Positions 58,223 to 64,000 of a stretch of 64,000 bases of DNA are shown piece by piece (the stretch's first letter is position 1; each line of letters begins with the position of its first letter). The DNA lies in NCBI GenBank assembly GCA_013335405.1, contig JAAXVR010000001.1, forward strand, positions 160,200 to 224,199. Reading direction: 5' to 3'. Origin of the DNA: Chlorobiaceae bacterium (GTDB lineage: Bacteria; Bacteroidota; Chlorobiia; Chlorobiales; Chlorobiaceae). Position numbers and translations under genes: made by a program. The notes beneath the pieces were generated by a model. It ran no database searches. It was not told the DNA's origin and worked only from the letters and a program-made list of their open reading frames with translations.

Positions 58223-59995
58223 ATGAATAAAAAGTTACCTATTACTTTTACTGGGTCATACGAAGAGATTAAAGCTATGTTAGAGTCTCTCGGTGGGAAA
58301 TGGGTTGATCTTGAGGAAAATAAAAAAGTTTTTCGTCTTGATGGAGGTGTTTTAAGTTGGTTTCCTACAACAGGAACTTTATTTGTTCAAGGGCATGGGG
58401 TTGGTGTAAACAAGATATATAATAATGTTCCGGAATTACTTTATCCTAATGAATATAAAGAAATAAAAAGTAATTCAATTATTACTGATATTGATGTCAT
58501 TAAAGATAATAGTGAACAAGATGTCGAACATCTTTTTTTAAAAAACGGATTTAAAAATACAGAAATAATATTGGGTATTGTTAATGCTGTTGGTACAGAA
58601 AGTAGGCTTGTATTGACGCCTCTTTCTGAGCGCTTAAAAGGTTTTGGATATAATGTTCATGAAATTAGTGTTTCTACTCTTATATCAGGTTCAACTAGAT
58701 ATGATTCTGAGTATAAACGTATTAAAGATTGTATGATCAAGGGTGATGAAATTCGTGAAAAGTCATGTAATAATGCTATGCTTGCCGCAGGTGTATCTTA
58801 TCAAATACAGCATCTGAGGAATGGGGTTGTTAATAAAAATGCATATATTGTCTACTCATTAAAGCATCCTGATGAAGTTGAATTTCTTCGAAAAATATAT
58901 GCTGATGGCTTTTATTTGATTGGCGTTCATGCTGATGAAGTCAGACGTCAAAAATATTTAGTGAATGATAAAGGTTTGTCACATGCTCAGGCAAATGAGT
59001 TGATCAGGATTGATGAAGATGAAAATATATCACACGGACAAAGGACGAGAGATACATTCCATATGGCTGATTTTTTTATATCTTTAGGGGAAAGCCATGA
59101 TAAAGTAAAAAATACATTACAACGTTTTTTGGAGCTGATATTTTCAAATCCCTATAAAAATCCGACATTTGATGAATTTGCGATGTTTATGGCATTTAAT
59201 GCATCAATTCGGTCGAGTGACTTATCTCGACAGGTAGGTGCAATAATAGCTAGAAATTGTCAGATTATCGCAACAGGCGCAAATGATTGTCCGAAATATG
59301 GGGGTGGGCAATATTGGGCAGAGATGGACCAGCATACGGGTGAAGTGAGAGATGCTCCTGATGGTAAGGATTATACACGTGAACAGGATTCAAACAAGGT
59401 TGTCCAAAATGAAATAATTACTGAGATTTGCGACTCGCTTGTTAGCTCATTAGGATTAGATGGAAGTAAAATATCTGATATTGATGAAGTTTTAAGAAAA
59501 AGTAAGCTTTCGGATCTGACTGAATTTGGACGTGTTGTGCATGCAGAAATGGAGGCAATTTTATCATGTGCACGTGAAGGAATATTAACAAAAAATTCAA
59601 CATTGTACTGTACAACATTTCCTTGTCATAACTGTGCAAAGCATATTATTGATTCTGGTATTGTTCGTGTTGTTTATGTAGAGCCTTATCCAAAGAGTAG
59701 AGCTCTTGACTTTCATTCAGAGTCGATAGAATTAAAAACAGATGCAGATAGACCTCAGTCTGATAAGCGTGTTGTTTTTGAGCCATTTATAGGAGTAGGT
59801 GCAAGACGATTTTTAGATTTATTTTCAATGTCCTTGGGTTCTGGTATGAAGTTGCGTAGAAAAGATAAACAGGGTAACACAATAGAGTGGAAAAAAGAAG
59901 AAGCTGATGTTCGCACTCCATTATTGCCAAAGTCCTATCTTGAGATTGAAAAAGTAGCTGCTGAATTATGGTCTAAAATTAGTACGAAAAGATGA
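58223..59995 (+). CDS. Anti-phage-type dCTP/dCMP deaminase (AvcD-like) with extra N-terminal module
   Basis: A 590-aa protein from an AT-rich gene. The C-terminal zinc deaminase domain is complete: HAE at 440-442 and PCHNC with Cys468 and Cys471, and ASIRSSDLSRQVGAIIA as substrate-domain start. Before it is a P-loop-like kinase-fold domain with GIVNAVGTESRL (from 118) and DEYKRIK-type helices, the two-domain layout of AvcD and related defence deaminases, which turn dCTP or dCMP into dUTP or dUMP during phage infection. The first about 75 residues (ITFTGSYEEIKAMLESLGGK, WFPTTGTLFVQG) form an additional small domain that recalls the TBP-like N-terminus of RNase HIII; that is inference. The gene lies 122 nt behind the methyltransferase. 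Confidence 0.85.
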   Translation: MNKKLPITFTGSYEEIKAMLESLGGKWVDLEENKKVFRLDGGVLSWFPTTGTLFVQGHGVGVNKIYNNVPELLYPNEYKEIKSNSIITDIDVIKDNSEQDVEHLFLKNGFKNTEIILGIVNAVGTESRLVLTPLSERLKGFGYNVHEISVSTLISGSTRYDSEYKRIKDCMIKGDEIREKSCNNAMLAAGVSYQIQHLRNGVVNKNAYIVYSLKHPDEVEFLRKIYADGFYLIGVHADEVRRQKYLVNDKGLSHAQANELIRIDEDENISHGQRTRDTFHMADFFISLGESHDKVKNTLQRFLELIFSNPYKNPTFDEFAMFMAFNASIRSSDLSRQVGAIIARNCQIIATGANDCPKYGGGQYWAEMDQHTGEVRDAPDGKDYTREQDSNKVVQNEIITEICDSLVSSLGLDGSKISDIDEVLRKSKLSDLTEFGRVVHAEMEAILSCAREGILTKNSTLYCTTFPCHNCAKHIIDSGIVRVVYVEPYPKSRALDFHSESIELKTDADRPQSDKRVVFEPFIGVGARRFLDLFSMSLGSGMKLRRKDKQGNTIEWKKEEADVRTPLLPKSYLEIEKVAAELWSKISTKR

Positions 59996-60000
59996 TAGAA

Positions 60001-60300
60001 CGGTAATAAAAAAGAATGAGATATAAGCTCGTATTCGCTAAAGAAACTATTTGTATGTCGTGCTATCTGGATATGTAAAGTCTTTGGTGGATAAGCAGAG
60101 GTCTGTGGCCTTAAATATCTGAATTTATTAATTGCGGATATATTGAAGGGTTGGGCATCAGAGTATTCATGAAATCAGTAAGGATTTGCTTAAGAAAGCA
60201 GTTGGCCTTATAGAGACGATGATTATTTAGCAGATTAAATTGAAGAAAGAAAGTGCAGCCTTACAATAACAGCTACTATTCTAAAAAAATTACTTCACCC
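60001..60300. other. AT-rich intergenic region with possible coding remnant
   Basis: 300 bases between the deaminase gene and the DUF262 stub. A frame near 60153-60230 reads HQSIHEISKDLLKKAVGLIE before a stop and could be the end of an old gene. Nothing else is supported. Confidence 0.35.
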
Positions 60301-60471
60301 ATGAGCTTTAGAACCGCCGAACCTTCACTTAAAGATGTCCTCGCTGCCATTGGAAAAGGCGAAACTCAGTTGCCAGATTTCCAGCGTGGCTGGGTTTGGG
60401 ATGACGCGTATATCAGATCACTCATAGCGAGTATCTCATTGTCTTACTCCATTGGAGTGGTGAGATTATAA
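60301..60471 (+). pseudogene. Truncated DUF262 (GmrSD-type) gene fragment
   Basis: From ATG 60301 a 56-codon frame encodes SLKDVLAAIGKGETQLPDFQ and RGWVWDDAYIRSLIASISLS, the well-conserved start of the DUF262 domain of GmrSD-type modification-dependent restriction enzymes (full size 550-700 aa). It ends at a stop right after SIGVVRL. Its composition is closer to the core than to the AT-rich genes on both sides, and the dGTPase start is only 21 nt behind it. This suggests that the rest was removed when the dGTPase segment was inserted. Confidence 0.75.
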
Positions 60472-60491
60472 AATATTATGCTAACAAAAAC

Positions 60492-61865
60492 ATGAGTAAT
60501 ATGTCTGATGAATGGCAGGAAAGAAGATCGGCAATAGAAAAAATACGACCGAAGGCTGATTATAGAACGTCTTTTCAAAGGGATCGTGCAAGGTTGATTC
60601 ATTCAGCAGCCTTTCGAAGACTGCAAGCAAAGACCCAAGTGTTAGGAATTGGTGAAGGAGATTTTCATCGTACACGTTTAACACATTCGATGGAGGTGGC
60701 TCAAATAGCAAGGGGTATAACACTATGGCTTAAAAAAGGAAAAGAAGGTAAACAGTATTATGAATATTTACCTGGTCAGAATTTAATTGAAACGATTGCT
60801 TTGGCACATGATTTAGGGCACCCACCATTTGGTCATGGTGGAGAAGTTGCATTAAACTTCGTGATGCGAGAATGTGGAGGGTTTGAAGGCAACGGACAAA
60901 CACTTCGCATTCTCTCACGTTTAGAGGCGCATACAGAAGATTATGGTTTAAATTTGACAAGAAGAAGTTTATTGGGGGTACTTAAATACCCAATAAGTTA
61001 TAATAAAGTTGTTAAGAAGGAATTGTCTCAAATACCCTCGACTAATATTCGATTAAAAGCTGATGATTGGAAGCCACCAAAATGCTATATGAATACAGAG
61101 AGTGATGTTGTAGAATGGATTCTCAAGCCATTTTCTGAAAATGATAGAGAATGTTTAGTGAATACATTCAGCAAAGAACCGACAAAAAATGAACATGGAA
61201 AAAGTAAATATCATGGCTTTGATACTTCGATAATGGAATTAGCTGATGATATAGCATATGCTGTGCATGATTTTGAGGATTCTATTGTATTAGGGATGGT
61301 ACAAAAAGATGATTTTAAAGATGCGTTTTCTGATTTTAAACCTGATCAATTGGATCGCAATCCATTTGCTGATTGGGTAGTTGATGGTACTGGATATGAT
61401 AATTTTAATTCCTTATGTAATGACTTATTCGGCGAATGTAGTCATAAAAGAAAATGGGCGATAGGTGCTCTAGTTAATTCTTTTATTGTTTCTTGTTTTG
61501 TTGGGGATAATATGCTTTTTGAGAATGGTTTATTACGATACAATGTTGAGATGAATGATGTAGCCAAAAAAGTTTTAGATGCATTAAAAGAATTAATAAA
61601 ACTTAAAATGGTAAAAATACCTCAGGTGCAAACACTTGAATATAGAGGCCAATTTATGGTTATAAATTTATTTGATGCTTTTTCTTCAGATCCAGAAAGA
61701 TTGTTAAAGGACGGATTTGTAAGACATTACAAAAAGTATAAGGCTGAAGGTATGGCGGATAGAGCAATATGTGATTATATATCAGGTATGACGGATGAAT
61801 ATGCTGTCAGAATGTATGAAAGACTTTTTATGCCAAGGAGAGGCCAGTTTTCAGATATGATATAG
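60492..61865 (+). CDS. dGTPase-like HD-domain triphosphohydrolase
   Basis: A 457-aa protein of the dGTPase family. Motifs: DRARLIHSAAFRRLQAKTQV, RLTHSMEVAQIARG (His65), ALAHDLGHPPFGHGGE (His106-Asp107), and MELADDIAYAVHDFED. It hydrolyses dGTP to deoxyguanosine and triphosphate. Several dGTPases of this type act as phage defence by draining the dGTP pool. Located in the same AT-rich cassette as the deaminase, in a setting of defence genes, this one is more likely a defence enzyme than the housekeeping Dgt. The length is close to the short Dgt class (about 450-500). Start chosen at ATG 60492; an internal ATG follows after 3 codons. Confidence 0.88.
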   Translation: MSNMSDEWQERRSAIEKIRPKADYRTSFQRDRARLIHSAAFRRLQAKTQVLGIGEGDFHRTRLTHSMEVAQIARGITLWLKKGKEGKQYYEYLPGQNLIETIALAHDLGHPPFGHGGEVALNFVMRECGGFEGNGQTLRILSRLEAHTEDYGLNLTRRSLLGVLKYPISYNKVVKKELSQIPSTNIRLKADDWKPPKCYMNTESDVVEWILKPFSENDRECLVNTFSKEPTKNEHGKSKYHGFDTSIMELADDIAYAVHDFEDSIVLGMVQKDDFKDAFSDFKPDQLDRNPFADWVVDGTGYDNFNSLCNDLFGECSHKRKWAIGALVNSFIVSCFVGDNMLFENGLLRYNVEMNDVAKKVLDALKELIKLKMVKIPQVQTLEYRGQFMVINLFDAFSSDPERLLKDGFVRHYKKYKAEGMADRAICDYISGMTDEYAVRMYERLFMPRRGQFSDMI

Positions 61866-61924
61866 AAAGTGACTTATTAAGAGATTTATATTAATGGTTG
61901 TTTCTTTAATCATAAGATAAAAAA

Positions 61925-62233
61925 ATGCTTGCGAGAGAAAAATATCAACAAGCGATTGAAATTGCTTTAGAAGCTAAAAACGAAAAAAATTCAGGTATTA
62001 TAGTTGAGAAAATACCGGATATTGGTGTGGAGATAGTTGGTGAAAAGAATTATATGGGTCTTAAATGTATTTATACTGCTGAAGATGGTAGTTGTATAAA
62101 GTTTAATTATCACTCATACGATCCATCTGGTCCCTTTCAAAACTTACCTGATGTAAATAAAATAAAGATAGAATTGTTTCAGGATACTGAAAAGATAGAA
62201 GAATGTTACATGGAGTTTGATGATCCCCGATAA
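61925..62233 (+). CDS. Small hypothetical protein (102 aa) behind the dGTPase gene
   Basis: A 102-aa acidic frame, 59 nt behind the dGTPase gene, with AT-rich codon use like its neighbour. It begins with an amphipathic helix (REKYQQAIEIALEAKNEKNS), followed by a beta-rich domain (GLKCIYTAEDGSCIKFNYHS). I recognise no family. By position it may regulate or accompany the dGTPase, but that is speculation. A very good ribosome-binding site (AAGGAGG) follows the stop and belongs to the tiny frame at 62243. Confidence 0.5.
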   Translation: MLAREKYQQAIEIALEAKNEKNSGIIVEKIPDIGVEIVGEKNYMGLKCIYTAEDGSCIKFNYHSYDPSGPFQNLPDVNKIKIELFQDTEKIEECYMEFDDPR

Positions 62234-62242
62234 GGAGGAATA

Positions 62243-62281
62243 ATGAAAGAATTTAATTGCGATTCTTGCGAGAACCAATAA
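62243..62281 (+). pseudogene. Start of a lost gene: 12-codon frame with strong ribosome-binding site
   Basis: AAGGAGG (62232-62238) precedes ATG 62243, which encodes MKEFNCDSCENQ and then stops. The C-x-x-C looks like the start of a zinc ribbon. The rest of a gene is absent, so this is probably the 5' remnant of a deleted or frameshifted gene, unless it is a leader peptide. Confidence 0.35.
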
Positions 62282-62352
62282 CGAAAAGAGCCAGAGTTCT
62301 GTGACGTTGTTCAATAGCAGCAATAACCGGAGAAGCTTTAAAACAAATAAAA

Positions 62353-63102
62353 ATGGAATGTAACATGTTCAGCGATAGATCTTATTCAGAAGTCAACAGA
62401 GAAGAACGGTTCTTCTGTTTTTTGCTTGGTCATGCTCTCCTTATGTCAAAGCAAGTTAGGATTGGTTTTGCCAAGCTTGCTCAAAGAAAGTGCAATGTAA
62501 GCCTTGATCCTGAAAACCTTGAAGTTTTTGTTGAAGCAGCTGCACTGCGGGATTACTGGCGAGAGCTTGGTGATCCTGTTGATTATTTTCCAGAAACACA
62601 TGAAGGACGAAAAGCTGTCCTGAAGAAGATTTTCGAAAAATATCACCTTCCTGAGGATATTCTCGACAAGCACGACCTTTTCTGGACTTCGACAAAAAAG
62701 CTCTGGAATCCTAATCACTGGAATGAAAAAGCTTTGGCTGAAGCTGGATTGAAAGAGCTAATCAAAGTAAAGTGGGCTTTTAATGCAAAGCCGGATATTC
62801 TGCTGGTATCACCGGAATCCATGCTTGTCATCGAAGCAAAAGTCGAATCGGGAGAAGGCTGCAAAGCTGATACCGACTACAGGCAGTTGGATGTGCAGGA
62901 ATTGATCATCGATTTATGGAAGCTGCTCATTCCAGAGTTTGCGAAACGGGAGATTAGACTCGCACTTCTCAATCTCTCTGGTACCCACGAAAAAGTACCC
63001 GTCATTAAGTGGTCTGAGATCATCGATCTGATTTCCGGATCAGATGTCGATGCATTTACCCGGAATGCGATAGCTCAGCTGAATGACAAATACAAGAAGT
63101 AA
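62353..63102 (+). CDS. PD-(D/E)XK nuclease-like protein
   Basis: A 249-aa protein with the nuclease core NAKPDILLVSPESMLVIEAK: Asp148 and the pair Glu161-Ala162-Lys163 fit PD-(D/E)XK. It also has a helical N-terminal half (EERFFCFLLGHALLMSKQV) and QLDVQELIIDLWKLL after the core. Such enzymes cut DNA or RNA in restriction and other defence systems. The 3' end overlaps the next gene by 20 nt (63083-63102), indicating that the two proteins work together. G+C rises again here compared with 58-62 kb. No known family name is given. Confidence 0.7.
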   Translation: MECNMFSDRSYSEVNREERFFCFLLGHALLMSKQVRIGFAKLAQRKCNVSLDPENLEVFVEAAALRDYWRELGDPVDYFPETHEGRKAVLKKIFEKYHLPEDILDKHDLFWTSTKKLWNPNHWNEKALAEAGLKELIKVKWAFNAKPDILLVSPESMLVIEAKVESGEGCKADTDYRQLDVQELIIDLWKLLIPEFAKREIRLALLNLSGTHEKVPVIKWSEIIDLISGSDVDAFTRNAIAQLNDKYKK

Positions 63103-63787
63103 GGTTGAGGAGGTTTTCTCAGCGAAAAAAAACCTTCAAATGATGAATTCTGATACATGCATAAATCTTCTCAACGACACATTCAAATCGATTTTGGGAG
63201 TATCCGGCAGACCGTTCGGAGGCATGTCCAAATCATACGATGGCATGAGTGACGATGTCGAAGGTGTTCAATGGAATGTTGCGACCTTTAAAAATAAAAC
63301 GCAGAGAGCCCAGCTTGGTGTCAATCTCGAAGGTATGAAGTACGATGATTGGCCTATTGCCAGATTTATCGAGAGCGAATTGAAAAACAGAGGCTTGCTT
63401 TCACTGCCCGTCGAGAAGGATAAAATTTTTGTCGGTTTTTTTCGTGATGCGTGGCAGGTAACCAGTAGACCGCATATAGAAGAGCGGAGCCTTGGCTGCA
63501 GCGGTATTTCGCTTGAAGCATTGACCGATTATCAGTGGGTAAAAACGCTTGAAGAAGCTTATGCGTGTCTTGATCCTCAGAACAATCATCGTGGCCGGGC
63601 TAAACAGCAGGTAACGCTTTCGAAAAGCGGTGTTGTCAAAACGATGGAAGTCTCCCCGCATCTTCAAATTTATACGACGATATGGTCCAGCTTTCCAACT
63701 GACGTCAAGGCAGCAAAAGCATTGATGCAGAAAGGATTTGATCGCTTGATGCCTGTGTATGAGTATGTCAGAACGTGTGTTAAGTGA
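63083..63787 (+). CDS. Unknown protein coupled to the PD-(D/E)XK gene
   Basis: A 234-aa frame whose start (63083) lies 20 nt inside the nuclease gene; a start at 63140 (MMNSD) is the alternative. The protein has no motif that I recognise; ESELKNRGLLSLPVEKDKIF and WVKTLEEAYACLDPQ are parts of an alpha/beta domain with several conserved-looking Trp and Arg. A role as partner, specificity unit or immunity protein for the nuclease is inferred from the overlap only. Confidence 0.6.
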   Translation: MTNTRSKVEEVFSAKKNLQMMNSDTCINLLNDTFKSILGVSGRPFGGMSKSYDGMSDDVEGVQWNVATFKNKTQRAQLGVNLEGMKYDDWPIARFIESELKNRGLLSLPVEKDKIFVGFFRDAWQVTSRPHIEERSLGCSGISLEALTDYQWVKTLEEAYACLDPQNNHRGRAKQQVTLSKSGVVKTMEVSPHLQIYTTIWSSFPTDVKAAKALMQKGFDRLMPVYEYVRTCVK

Positions 63788-63855
63788 GTCTTATAGAATG
63801 AAAACATGAGTCGGGATTATTAAAAAACAATCTCTCTCGAGACGGGATAAATACA

Positions 63856-64000
63856 ATGAGCGAGACTTTCAACATTTACTGCGACGAATCCTGCCACCTG
63901 GAACATGACCGCCAGAAAGCCATGGTGCTCGGCGCCATCTGGTGTCCACTGGACAAGACCCGGGAAATAGCTGTCCGCTTGCGTGAGATTAAGCAGAAAC
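63856..64000 (+). CDS. DUF3800 domain protein (5' part, cut by window)
   Basis: From ATG 63856 48 codons are seen before the window ends: SETFNIYCDESCHLEHDRQK and AMVLGAIWCP. The start FNIYCDES is the signature of DUF3800, a family with a predicted RNase H-like nuclease fold that is frequent in defence islands. The remaining about 200 residues are outside. It is 68 nt behind the unknown gene and may belong to the same unit. Confidence 0.8.
   Translation, partial: MSETFNIYCDESCHLEHDRQKAMVLGAIWCPLDKTREIAVRLREIKQK

Noticed and set aside
60492..61865. Housekeeping Dgt dGTPase
   Set aside because: The family is right, but the AT-rich composition and setting among defence genes favour a defence role; this stays an inference.
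43658..64000. CRISPR array or Cas genes in the island
   Set aside because: No regularly spaced repeats and no Cas-like proteins were seen.

Overview
The window looks like a piece of a green sulfur bacterium chromosome (Chlorobiaceae, Chlorobium-like). The evidence is a monomeric NADP-type isocitrate dehydrogenase and a succinyl-CoA ligase beta subunit (both fit a reductive TCA cycle), an ArsA-family ATPase with a C-terminal HSP20-like part, many genes without a clear Shine-Dalgarno sequence, and a moderately high G+C core. The genus is inferred from gene content only.

Positions 1-24.5 kb and 30.2-43.5 kb are ordinary core genome. From the left: a truncated serine hydrolase, an Mla-type lipid ABC transporter (mlaE-mlaF-mlaD order), a PHP-domain phosphoesterase, and a tightly coupled uppP-rdgB-pdxJ run with 4-nt overlaps. 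These are followed by mutS2, pgsA-pgpA converging on dxs, yjbQ, a GH13 amylase-like enzyme, a PcrA/UvrD helicase, a glycosyltransferase-nitroreductase-aat cluster, an ArsA-family ATPase, fabI, a monomeric idh and an L,D-transpeptidase. After a small accessory patch (25-30 kb: AT-rich small genes, a short RadC, a thioredoxin-fold protein without CXXC, a DUF4332 and a YidB-like protein, and a remnant of a flavodoxin-fold oxidoreductase) the core resumes with sucC, tadA, an unknown membrane protein, a nitronate monooxygenase-like flavoprotein, gpmA, gltB-gltD, a DUF4404 protein and clpX.

A tRNA-Val(GAC) gene at 43.53 kb marks a sharp change. Everything to its right is accessory and rich in defence genes: a complete IS630-type element with a programmed -1 frameshift, a decayed small gene, then a compact operon-like block. 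That block holds a 1753-aa DEAD/DEAH helicase with a DUF1998-like region and a nuclease-like C-terminus, a 944-aa SNF2/HepA helicase, and a 1296-aa N6-adenine methyltransferase. This gene set resembles class 1 DISARM, but no phospholipase-D gene is seen and the DrmA and DrmB roles would be carried by one chain. The methyltransferase has an AT-rich insert (about 33% G+C against about 53% just downstream) at its predicted target-recognition domain.

Next comes a very AT-rich cassette (58.1-62.3 kb) with an anti-phage-type dCTP/dCMP deaminase that carries an extra N-terminal module, a stub of a GmrSD-type (DUF262) gene, a dGTPase and a small unknown gene. Both enzymes are of families known to starve phages of deoxynucleotides, so the island appears to combine modification/helicase defence with nucleotide depletion. 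The right end holds a PD-(D/E)XK nuclease overlapping an unrecognised partner gene, and the start of a DUF3800 protein that runs off the window. The right boundary of the island is not in view.
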